From Maniola hyperantus (Eukaryota > Arthropoda > Insecta > Lepidoptera > Nymphalidae), in the NCBI RefSeq assembly GCF_902806685.2, contig NC_048553.1, positions 6,183,099 through 6,247,098 on the forward strand: DNA of 64,000 nt. The letters run 5' to 3'. Under the pieces are notes generated by a model. That model made no database searches and was not told the origin of the DNA. It was given only the letters and a program-made list of their open reading frames with translations. The first letter of the stretch is position 1, and every line of letters begins with the position of its first letter. The position numbers and the translations under genes are program-made. This document shows, in pieces, positions 49,401-59,800 of this stretch.

Positions 49401-52400
49401 CGGGCAACTGCTAGTTAATGTATATTATAGTTTTATTGAATTGTGACTATGGAACCTTACACTGCGCGTGGCCCGCCACGCACTTGGCCGGTTTTTTTCT
49501 TTTATTCAGATACAAGTTAGCCCTTGACTGCAATCTCACCTGGTGGTAAGTGATGATGCAGTCTAAAATGGTAGCGGGTTAATCTGGAAGGGGTATGGCA
49601 GTTTTTATGAAACCCATACCTCTTTGGTTTCTACACGGCATCGTACCGGAACGCTAAATCGCTTGGCGGCACGTCTTTGCCGATAGGGTGGTAACTAGCC
49701 ACGGCCCAAGCCTCCCACCAGGCAACAGGATAGGATAAAAAAGGGTTCGAAATTTGTGACGAAGTCACCGGAATAAGCTAGTGATAGATAAGTTCAAAAG
49801 TGTTCTTTTCAGAACTGCTATGTTGCACGGATCTGAACGGCAAGAGCAATATAAACGTGCGCAAATTCAGCACAATGTTCGTATGCGATTATTGCAGCTA
49901 CCTCTTCGCTAACGGAGAAGCTATGGATCGCCACCGCCTTATATGCTTGGGCCAGGAGGACTTTTATACTGGGGAAATGGTAACTTTAAGTACCTACATA
50001 TTTAAAAACTAAATATATTAAAACTAGCAATGAGTCTCGCAACTTGCTATTGCGCTGGAACCATCAAAATGACGTTATTTTGACGTAATTTGACGTAAAT
50101 TTAAGTAAAAATATTCCTTCAGTTCGAAACTTCAGCCTAGTGCTGACGTCACTGAAATGGCGGCCACGCGCAATAGCAATTTGCGAAACCTATAATGCCT
50201 TGGTTTTTGAATATCTCTTTCATTTTCCGGTATAAAAGCGGAAACCAACTCTAAAATCCTGCTAGATTTGTCACAAACACCATTGTTCATGCACAGGATA
50301 AATCCTTGTTAAAATTGACTTCGATACCTTCTGAGATCAACGGTACTAATGAAAAGCTATACCCAAACCTGGAAGCAGCTAGTGAGCAGACCACGGTCAG
50401 GCAGCGGAGACCTTACTCGACTGGGAATAACAATAAGATGTGGAACTGCGGTTCGTGTAACCAATTGTTTGCTACAGCTAGGTGAGATATAACAAGTGCC
50501 TGTACAGGATGTAACCAGATCGCTCGCAAAAACTTAGCGTAACTATATAAAAACAATCCAATACCAATAACCATTTGCCTCATTTTGTAGTTTTAGTGAT
50601 CTAGTATTTTTCAAACCCGCAATGTATAGCGTGCAAAATTCGGGTCAACGCCACACCTACGACGCAGCTGGCAGCATTGTCTCCGAGTCTTACGCAACGT
50701 TCGTTGACCTCTAGCGTCAGCCACTTGTTTTTTTTTTGCAATATATCGGTTTAACTTGACAAAACTTTTACAAAATATAGGATTTTTTTTGGTATTTTTT
50801 CGCGTTTTTTATCGTATCATATCAGTAATCATCAGTACTTTCACCTGCCTTCATTTTTGCCAGCGCTCTGTTTACACCTTTATATGTCATTGAATTATTA
50901 TGTACCTACTAGCTGATGCCCGCGACTTCGTCTGCGTGGATTTAGAGGTTTTTAAAAATCCCGGAATAAAAATTAGCCTATGTCACTCTCCAGATCTTTA
51001 CCCTTTCTTTAACGTGATTAAAGGATAAACCAATAAACCAACAAACAAACACACTTTCGCATTTATAATATGGGTAGTGATTTTTCCTTGGCGTATCTGG
51101 TACAGCATCATTTTTTATTCCGTTACAAGTTAGTCCTTGAATGCGATCTCACCTGGTGGTAAGTGATGATACAGTCCAAGATTGAAACGGGCTAACTTAG
51201 AAGGGATACATAATACAGCTATTTTCCAGAGACCTATACCGCCACAAGCGCGGGGAGGACCGGCCGGCCGGCACTCCTCTGACGGCGTTCGTCTGCGAGG
51301 ACTGCGACAAGGTCCTGGGCAGCATGTGCGCTCTGCACACACATAAGAAAATGCACAAAGTTTCCAAACCTGTAAGTTGTCTTCATTACCAGTCAATTTT
51401 CTTCATTGACAGTTCTTCTTGTCAAACTCCTTCGAGCGTTTCAGGGCGTGCCACATACAAACGAACTTTGATTATTTTAATACTAGGTGATGCTTGCGAC
51501 TTCACGTGGATTAATTTTTTTTACATCCCCTGGGAATATTTTTTTCGCGACAAATTTAGGCTATGTCCGTCCTCGGAATGGAAGCCCATGTACCAAAGTC
51601 AAAATCGGTTAAACGGGCCCTGAAAATGTAGCAGACACACTGTCGCCAAACTCAATCAAAGTAGACACGCTCTAAAAACCTATACATATCTGTAACCTGT
51701 GGTCTGTCAGATTTCCGTAAAAATAAGCAGTTTCAATGTTACGACGTATATTTAATATACTAGCTGATGCCCGCGACTACGCCCGCGTGGATTTAGGTTT
51801 TTTAAAATCCCGTGGGAACTCTTTGATTTTCCGGAATAAAGAGTAGCCTATGGCCCTCTCCAGGTCTTAACCTATACCCATGCAAAAATCACGTCGATCC
51901 GTTGCTCCGTTGCGACGTGATTGAAGGACAAACCAACAAACAAACACACTTTCACATTTATAATAGGGGTAGTGATATCGGTGCGTGCGCAGGAGTCGTC
52001 GCATCGTCACTCTCCGCAAATCGCAATGGATGATTGGAGTAGAATTGATAGAGATAATAAGAATAAATAAAGCTGCTTACATCCAGGGCTACCCTTGTCG
52101 AGTGTGCGGTCGTCGATTCAATCAGTCCGGCCACTTGGCGATACACATGCGCATGCACACCGGGGAACGGCCTTACCCCTGCGACCTTTGCTCCAAGGCC
52201 TTCAAAGTTAAGGTAACTCTAAATAATATCTGTCCCGGCTGTACTCACGTGTGTAGTCGACGTTAGCCCGACTAGTTTCGAACCCATACGGGGTCCTTTT
52301 TCAAGGGAGTCCGTTCGCGCACGCGCCGCGGTTTTGACTGACTAACTAACTACCGGCTAACGTCGACTACACACGTGAGTACAGCCGGGACAGATATTAT

Positions 52401-55082
52401 TAAGGTAACTCCTTGCGCAATGCACCTCTATCTGAACTTACATAGCTACCCACACTTTTATGTCGTGTGTGCGGTCGTCGCTTAGTCGTCCAGTCCGGCC
52501 ACTTGGCGATACACATGCGCATGCACACCGGGGAAACGGCCTTACCCCTATGACCTTTGCTCCAAGTCCTTCAAAGATAAGGTAACGACCTGGTAACTGA
52601 ACTTGGTACAAAGCTATCCAAGCTACCCGTGTTACTGTGCTTACGTCGCTTCAACCTATCTTGTACTTCGTTGTAGGTACCGTTCTTTACGATCTTCACT
52701 TCCGTATACAGAATGAGATGCAGGCTTTATAAGTGTACATATTACTCGTAGGTACCTACCCCAAAAAATTCTTCTGTTACCTAAGTGATTAAGGGGTCAA
52801 AGATAAGAAATAAGACGCAGGGAAAAAAGTATGTTTGTGTATCATGCCTTAGTAGCTCTTTAAATCCTTAGTTCAAATTCTGTAAATCCCTAATACGAGT
52901 TTATATCTTGACAATCCCACAGAACACACCATGCTTCTAAGCTCAATAGAAACTAACTTACAGCCATTGCAAATCTTTTATTCTCAAAATTTAAGTTTTT
53001 GTCATAACACGCTAGCTTGTATCTGAATTTAAAAAAAATGGCCGTACTTTGAAAAGCAATAAATTAGCACTTATACCTATCAACATTCCACAAAGGTCAG
53101 ATGGGTTCCCAGTATTTTTATAGGTTATAGTGTGTGAAATGTGGCGGTAGGTGGAGCGCGACGACCACCGGCGGACGCACACCGGCGAGCGCCCCTTCGC
53201 GTGCGCCGAGTGCCCCAAGACGTTCACTGCCGCGGCACGCTTGCGTGAGCATGCGCGCATCCACACCGACCAAAGGTTACACACCAACCACCACACTATC
53301 GGCTATCCATTATTTCTAGTCTATATTCACATTCCTAGTCTATATTATGTATTATCTATGACACTATCACAGCTAACACCCATCACGCGCGGTCGACTAG
53401 TCGCCCGGCGACGTCGACGGCGACCGTTAGAATCTGTAATGGCCAATGGGGTATTTTACCCCTTTTTTTGAAAAGTGTCTTAATTTGATCCAAAAGTGAT
53501 AATGCACTATCAAAGAATTTACAAAAATTGTATTCGATCGATAAGTGCAATAATCATGCAATAATAATAGTTTATGAAACGGTTGCATATATGCGACGAA
53601 CAGATGACGCGACGCAGCACGTGAGTACCCAAATGCCAAAATAACGCGTGAGACCCGCGTGCTAGGCGGCACGCGGCAACCGTCTGAGTTGGCCTGCCAT
53701 GGACGGACGGGTACCGCCGGGTACTTGTAGCTTTATTTTATACCTAGGTACCTAAAATGCGCAGTGCGCCTGACCTGGCTTGGTGTAAAATACCGTATTG
53801 TGGGCAGAAATGTAATCTTTTGATTGAGATTTTGGTATGGTTTGCAGGCCGTATAAGTGTGATATCTGCGGCGCCGCGTTCCGAAGGCCGTACGCTCGCA
53901 CCGTGCACACCCTCATACACACGGGCGAGAAACCGCACGAGTGCGACGTGTGTGGAACTGCCTTTAGGTAGCTAATTATCTATTTCTCTATGTTTGATAT
54001 CTGCGGCGCGGCGCTGCATTCCGGAGGCCGTACGCGCGCACCGCGCACCGTGCAACACCCTCATATACACGGGCGCGCAAGTGGGACGTGTGTGGAACTG
54101 CCTTTGGGTATTTTTAAATTACAATTGTGTACGTGTAGACTGTAGAGAGAGAAACCTTCAGCTTTTATAAACTAACAAAGGTCTGGCACGCGCTGGCTCT
54201 TACTCCATTGCGTTAATTACGCTCCGCAATATGCATTTCCCATTTGTCTGTCTAAGTGCTGAACGAAAACGCCACCATGTGAGTCCGGTGGTCCGTATAC
54301 AGGACCGGGAATTGCAGCGGGCGATGAGTCAGGAAGAGGTTTCTCCTCCAAGCTTTTTACCGCTGCTTTGGAAGACTTCTTTATGCTTCTGGATTGGAAT
54401 GAACTTGGCTTCAACATTTGCATCCTCCCACTAGGTGGACAGACGACATCAAACGAGTCGCAGGAAGCCGCTGGAATCAGCCGGCGCAAGACCGTGGCGT
54501 GTTGAAGTCCCTAGAGACAATACGTTCAGCAGTGGACGTCTATTGGTTGATGATAATGACGACATTTTCCTATTCTATCTTTCCTTGAAGGTACTCAAAT
54601 ATTACCTTGAACTTGACGACTATAGTGACACCTTCCGTAGGTACATACTTAAATAATATTGTCGTCAACCATCAACCATGGATATCTTACGCTAGACTCG
54701 ATCTCTCTCTCTGTTGTCATCAACCGAATAATGCCAAATACTTGCAAATATTACCGATATTATACCACTGCTAGACATTACGTCTCTTGTAGGAGTTCTA
54801 CACGCTACGATCTTGCGCCGCCGCCTGAATCCACCGGCTCCCTGCGACTCCTTTGATGTCATCTGATTGGATAGTCTGCCAACGCTGCGCTTTCCGGTGT
54901 GAGGTCGCCCTTCCCAAGCTGCACTCTTATGCTTTTAGGGATTTCCACAATCTATACCAACTAACCCATACGAACTCATATTATAATCTTGTCCATTTTT
55001 GTTTTGTAGACGTTCAGGAGATATGTGGAAACATAAACGGACTCTTCACGGGATCCAAGCTGTCAATGGTGATGCCAATTAG
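46456..55082 (+). CDS. C2H2 zinc-finger protein, 535 aa, probable DNA-binding regulator
   Basis: Coding exons: 46456-46833, 47059-47233, 48869-48985, 49813-49979, 50297-50481, 51230-51371, 52087-52212, 53151-53275, 53848-53967, 55010-55082 (TAG). They total 1608 nt with all phases consistent. Residues 1-126 are acidic and Ser/Asn-rich with no known domain. Fingers seen: C141/C144/H157/H162; C207/C210 without histidines; C248/C251/H264/C268 (CCHC); C330/C333/H346 with the last ligand missing; C363/C366/H379/H383; then five in tandem at 392-412, 420-440, 448-468, 476-496 and 504-525, joined by TGERP, TGERP, TDQRP and TGEKP linkers. Fingers are split by introns inside the knuckle. The C-terminal five are the likely DNA-binding array. 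The start ATG is the first one after the 46443 acceptor; a longer frame running up from 46183 crosses repeat-like sequence and is disfavoured. It is head-to-head with AQR. Orthology and targets are not recognised. Confidence 0.88.
48455..48745 (+). repeat. Family G repeat
   Basis: agcgtttcgtcgtattttcg ... tacttcctgaagtcctagaa ... tgaaatttggtatg; a relative of 16230-16545. Confidence 0.7.
49500..49725 (-). repeat. SINE-B body
   Basis: ttattcagatacaagttagc through gtggtaactagccacggccc; head lacking. In a zinc-finger gene intron. Confidence 0.8.
50027..50200. mobile_element. MITE family H, copy 3
   Basis: atgagtctcgcaacttgcta ... cgcgcaatagcaatttgcga; inverted relative to the others. Confidence 0.8.
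50910..51075 (+). repeat. Family F repeat
   Basis: ctagctgatgcccgcgactt ... actttcgcatttataatatg. Confidence 0.85.
51112..51229 (-). repeat. SINE-B tail reaching a splice acceptor
   Basis: Family B sequence (ttagtccttgaatgcgatct, cgggctaacttagaaggg) continues in diverged form up to attttccag, the acceptor of the exon at 51230. Confidence 0.7.
51482..51650 (+). repeat. Family F repeat, diverged
   Basis: actaggtgatgcttgcgact ... gtagcagacacactgtcg. Confidence 0.65.
51758..51972 (+). repeat. Family F repeat, full
   Basis: tactagctgatgcccgcgac ... actttcacatttataatagg; ends ~115 bases before the finger exon at 52087. Confidence 0.85.
52219..52401. mobile_element. MITE family J, copy 3
   Basis: taaataatatctgtcccggc and its complement at the right; sits between the finger exon and its decayed copy. 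Confidence 0.85.
52458..52585 (+). pseudogene. Decayed copy of zinc-finger exon 52087-52212
   Basis: Nearly the whole exon is repeated about 370 bases downstream, including TGTGCGGTCGTCG, the CCAGTCCGGCCACTTGG block and the ending AAG|gtaac donor. It carries a 3-base insertion after CGTCG, a 1-base insertion in GGGGAAACGGCC that shifts frame, and Cys lost in cctatgacc. No good acceptor precedes it. The live frame splices from 52212 to 53151 in phase without it. Confidence 0.85.
53992..54112 (+). pseudogene. Decayed copy of zinc-finger exon 53848-53967
   Basis: GATATCTGCGGCGC, GGAGGCCGTACGC, CACCCTCATA and GTGTGTGGAACTGCCTTT repeat the upstream exon in order. There are insertions (gcggcgctgcattcc, cgcgcaccgtgcaac) and a deletion over the linker and first Cys, so the frame is broken. 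It lies 25 bases after the real exon's donor. Confidence 0.85.
54425..54562 (+). pseudogene. 3' end of a non-LTR retrotransposon ORF (RTE-like), degenerate
   Basis: Translates to RWTDDIKRVAGSRW, then QPAQDRGVLKSLE, a pattern typical of the extreme C-terminus of insect LINE reverse-transcriptase proteins. It is followed by ttgatgataatgac, a TGA-repeat tail. No intact ORF. Confidence 0.65.
54770..54925 (-). pseudogene. Second LINE C-terminal remnant, antisense
   Basis: The reverse complement encodes DDIKGVAGSRWIQA.AQDR-like residues, the same end segment as at 54425-54562, but on the opposite strand and frameshifted. Confidence 0.6.
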
Positions 55083-55129
55083 AAGAATCATGTGGAAGAA
55101 TTTCAGGCTGCAGGGTGTTATTTATTATC

Positions 55130-55336
55130 TACTAGATGATGCCCGCGACTTCGTCCGCGTGGATTTAGGTTTTCAAAAATCCTGTGGGAACTCTTTGATT
55201 TTCCGGGATAAAAAATAGCCTATGAAGTCTAGTCTAGTACAGAGTTACCTTACTTCCCCGGGAAGTAAGGTAACTCTGTACTAAATTTCATCAAAATCGG
55301 TTGAACTGTTGGGCCGTGAAAAGCTAGCAGACAGAC
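55130..55336 (+). repeat. Family F repeat, fused to SINE-B
   Basis: ctactagatgatgcccgcga ... agctagcagacagacagg, with an inserted duplication at 55225-55275, then directly SINE-B. Confidence 0.8.
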
Positions 55337-55581
55337 AGGAAGCGGGTTAACTTGGAAGGGGTATGGCAGTTTTTAATAAACCCATGCCCCTTTGGTTTCT
55401 ACACGGCATCGTACCGGCACGGCTTTGCCGGTAGGGTGGTAACTAGCCACGGCCGAAGCCTCCCACCAGACCAGACCAGAAATTAAGAAATAATAAAATT
55501 CCAAATCCCTGCCAGGAATCGAACCCGGGACCTCCCACTAATAAGACCACAGCGCTTACCACTGCGCCAGGGAGGTCATCA

Positions 55582-55620
<39 letters not shown>
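55337..55620 (-). repeat. SINE-B with long A run
   Basis: Full tRNA head on the minus strand (cctggcgcagtggtaagcg), internal deletion of the aacgctaaatcgcttgg segment, flanked by a ~33-base poly-A on the plus strand. Confidence 0.85.
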
Positions 55621-55621
<1 letters not shown>

Positions 55622-55861
55622 GTGTCCATCTTATCTTCCATACTAATATTATAAATGCTACAGTGTCTGTCTGTGTGTATGCTAGCCTTTCACGGCCCAT
55701 CCGTTCAACCGATTTTGACGAAATGTACAGATTATTAATTTAAGTGTACAGATAGGTATCGTCCAGTTACAGTATTAATTAATTGTGATAATAAATAGCT
55801 ACCTACCAGTTTTGAATGGATCTTACTATCAGTAATTACCTACTACCCTATACAATTCTTC

Positions 55862-56146
55862 TGTGGCAGCCTAGTGGTTAGGACGTCCGCCTTCCAATCG
55901 GAGGTCGGGGGTTCGATCCCGGGCACGCACCTCTAAAAATATCACTTGCTTTAACGGTAAAGGAAAACATCGTGAGGAAACCTGCATGCCTGAGAGTTCT
56001 CCATAATGTTCTCAAAGGTGTGTAAAGTCTGCCAATCCACACTTGGCCAGCGTGGTAGACTATGGCCAAAACCCTTCTCACTCTGAGAGGAGACCCGTGC
56101 TCTGTAGAGAGCCGGCGATGGGTTGATCATGATGATGATGATGGCA
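55862..56146 (+). repeat. SINE-A, best copy
   Basis: Clear tRNA-like head: A-box-like gcctagtggttaggacgt, B-box gggttcgatcccg; body; tail (gat)n. Use as the reference for the family. Confidence 0.9.
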
Positions 56147-56289
56147 ATTCTTCTTAGTAGGTAAGGACAGCGTTCAACCGGTTCAACTCTCTATCCGCTA
56201 TATAGATGTCAGGACCAGGAGATTTATTTTTGTAAATAAAATAATTTTATTGGCTATGTTAATTTGTAGACATTAACTTCCTTCGACGG

Positions 56290-56405
56290 TGTTTCCACTA
56301 GACTAACATCCAGGGGTTATTCAAGAATCAAGGGGCAGATCAACAAATTCCTGAAAAGCCAAGACAATGCATTGGCGGTCCCTCTGGTGCAGGAAACCAT
56401 GCATC
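56290..56405 (+). repeat. Dispersed repeat U fragment
   Basis: attcaagaatcaagggg, acaaattcctgaaaagcc, tggcggtccctctggtg match the complement of 1577-1800. Confidence 0.65.
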
Positions 56406-56829
56406 TATAATCTTGTAGGTACAACCGGTCGGAAATATCTGGGCACCTCGCTGGAATGCGCTTCCCCGCAGCTCGTCCATTTTCGCCTATTTAGTACAGT
56501 TGCCAACGCAAGCGCATGACGTCATAGAGCCAGGTTCTTTGATATTTCCGAGGAGTTGTACTTTCCATTATTTTATGCTAAGCCTAGATTTCGTACCTAT
56601 TGACCATAGCATTGTCGTTAGACTTGCTCTATGAAGTTCTTTCAGTTTCATACGATCAAGTGTGATCATAGCCCATGCAAATTGGATGTGTATACCTAAT
56701 AATAAAATACTATAGGTATTGTGAGGACGTTCACCCCTGCCTTGTAATTATGCGGACATTGCAATATTTTTTAACTTTGAGGAAAATCTTTAAGGTCTAA
56801 TGACGATTCAAATAAAAGCCAGCGTTTTC

Positions 56830-59800
56830 ATCAACAGTAAATATTTATTATAAAAATTGCTCTTATAGCCACATTTCTGTATCTATAATATATATAATAT
56901 TCTATGTTCATTCTTTGTGCCATTGCTTCACAAAATTATTCCTGTTCTTGTTATTTTCGACACAACAGCTTAAACAATAATTATATTACAATATTTCTTG
57001 CATTAGAACATGGGGAAACCATTTCGGAGAACTTTATTCTTGAGGAACGTATAACAATTCGATGTACAGCGCAAGTTTGTTCGAATTGGTTTCACGATTT
57101 TCTAATGGGAGTATTTTTCTAGAATATACACAATCCTTTCAATAAAAATCCTGTCATTTTTGGTAACCAATGGCAATGAAAACACTAAGGAATTACACTT
57201 AGATAATTATAAAGTTACGTATGATGATGTCGGGCACGCTTCTTGGAAGAGCGCCCAACGGACGGTATGGCTACATTACCATTTTGGAATCATTTCCCGT
57301 TAATTTTATGTTAAATAAAACTTATGAAAACTTACTTACTTACTAATTGAATTTTATTTCAAATGCACGTGCCTTTTTGAGCATATTAGTCTTTATCTTT
57401 ACCGCTTGTTCGTAGAATGAACAATAATGTCAGTGAGAACTGTGCGAATGATTGTGATGTGAATAGGGAGTGAGTGAAAGAGTGAGTCGTGCACAATTTA
57501 ACGGCCAACTTAAGTACGGATTTAAGTAGGCTCCTAGCCTTTATATTTTAAAAATTGGGAAATGATAATCGCTTGGTAACGTAGCCATACCAGAAGACGG
57601 ATAAGACAAGGTCTACTGTCCACAATTATTGCTATAGTCACAACACCGTGCGTGCCTCGCCTTGTTCAAGAACAGTACTCGTCACGAAAGTTGTAGCCAA
57701 TTTTACAGCAATCATAATTCTAAAACCGCGCAAGACCTACTGCGCGGTAAAGTTGATCGCATAATCAAGACGACCACTTTTCCAATACATTTACATACTG
57801 AAAATGCGTGTGTTTCCAGCAGTAAACTTCAGCCGCATCGGGCAACGAATAAAAAGCATCGGCTTTTATTCGATGTCCCGATGTCAGCAGAGGTCGGTGT
57901 AATCTCTTCATATCTAACACTCACTCACGTCACTCGCATTTTCAGTACTTATAGGAAAACGGGATTCTGGCGCCTCCTACGAATCGTGTAACGCTGCCCA
58001 TACACGATTATGTTTACTGTCAAGTTTGCATTGGATATGAAGCGGCGTCAAGTTAACTTGACGGTGTGTAGCTTTCAGTGTGTGTGATAAGTCAAGTCCG
58101 CTGCAAACTTGACGGTAAACTTGATCGTGTATAGCGGATAGCCAACGTAAGAATGCGCGCTCTCTTTTACACCTTTTTCAACTTTCGTGAAGGGTACATC
58201 TATCCCAGTAACAAAAGACAAGGAATAGGCGTATGTATGTAATAAATAGTGCTATCCGCTTAGTTTGTAAATAATTTCGAACAAACATACTTATACCGGA
58301 ATTCATACCAAAAGTTCATACGTGTTGAGCACGATGAATTTTAAATTTAATTTGATAATTTATACAATTTCCAATATAATATATAATTTTTTTGAAAACA
58401 ATATTTATTTCATTGAAAAAAATTGCAAGGTATTTTTTTATCTGTTATATTATTTTGTACATGTTGCAAGCATTTGATATAAGTATGTGCATCTGTCGTT
58501 TGATGTTCATATATCATTTATTTATTATTCTAATTGGTACAGTCAAGAATTTAAAAGAAAAAGTCTCTCGCAAGTATCAGACTCATTAACTTTAAGTACG
58601 TAACGAAAACTGAAAAAATCATACGACAGACGCACAAACTCGCAGGCTAAATTTTAGTACAAACGTGAAAGTATTTTATTTCAAATAGACGCGTTTATCC
58701 ATATTTTACTAACTTACTTAAGTAAACCATCACAACCAACCATACGGACAAGTTTAACAAAAATAATATCTAGATAGGTAAAGTATACAAAATAAATCAT
58801 AAGATGAAAAACCGATCGGAACTCAACACAAAACTATCGAGTGAACCAATTGAACCCACGAACACGGCCGGAAGGTATACGATAGGCACAGCATACCTAG
58901 ACATATTATTGAGTTGCAAAACTGTTAGGTAACAAATAAAAATTTGGTAGAGTTGACTACTAAAATTGGTAGATTCCATTTTTTTGTGAAAATATTTTAT
59001 CATTCCTTTTTTTACTAACCTTCGACACTAAAAGAGGAATGTTATAAGTTTGACCGTTGCAGTTGTCTTGTTATAAATAAGTTTGTCTATCTGTGGTATT
59101 ATAGCACTCAATTGATGGTTAGCTCAATTGGAATGCGGTTTTTTTATTCGAAAGTCTGTGCTTGATGAAAATCAATGTTCAAATTTTTTTTGTAATAAGG
59201 GTCCTCTTTCTAAGAGATGATAGACACTGTATGATATTGATGAGTTATGAAATGGTACAAAAAATGAGTTAAAAACTAATTCTCTATTGTTTTGCTAGAG
59301 AGTTTAAGGCTTTATTGCACACAGAATAGTGAAACTTTTCCATTTGAATTTTAAAATAATGAGCGGAATGCAAAATATTCTTAGCATTAAATTGGCAAAC
59401 AAAAAACAGACCTTCTGACCATGTGGATGGATTCCGAGTTTAAAACTCATATACCTATGGACCTAACTAGACATCTCCCAACCTGTACTGGCAATATTTT
59501 GTGACACTTATATTAAAACGAATTATAATATCGCACTCCTAGATCAAAACTGTTTCAATTCAAAAACCTTGCCTTTTGATAGAACCTCAGTTGCCAATCC
59601 CTGACTTGATTATCTGTACGGGAAACTATTACTTTATATGCTTTATTAAGTAAATGTAATACTAAAGTAATTACTTCTTAAATCATTTTTAAAATGTTAA
59701 ATATATTCTGTAATTTATGAAAAAAAATTAGTGTTTCTTAGTTTCTAAAAAAATAATTTGTGAGTTGTAACAGTTTTGATCTAGGAATGCGATATGTATC

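Larger units (their letters stand above)
55083..56829. other. Zinc-finger gene 3' flank, repeat cluster
   Basis: Directly after the TAG come a family F copy, a SINE-B copy with a long A/T run, a second F fragment, a full SINE-A, and part of the aacgagcaggcggg-type repeat. No coding sequence was seen, and the gene's polyA site could not be placed. Confidence 0.6.

Noticed and set aside
49800..50012. Open frame starting upstream of 49813 as an independent small protein
   Set aside because: It is the internal exon 49813-49979 of the zinc-finger gene, with matching phases on both sides.
52219..52401. CRISPR-like or regulatory palindrome
   Set aside because: It is a MITE of family J with two other copies; eukaryotic context excludes CRISPR.
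57662..57991. 109-codon + strand ORF
   Set aside because: No recognisable motif, no splice context, lies in presumed antisense 3' UTR; probably chance.
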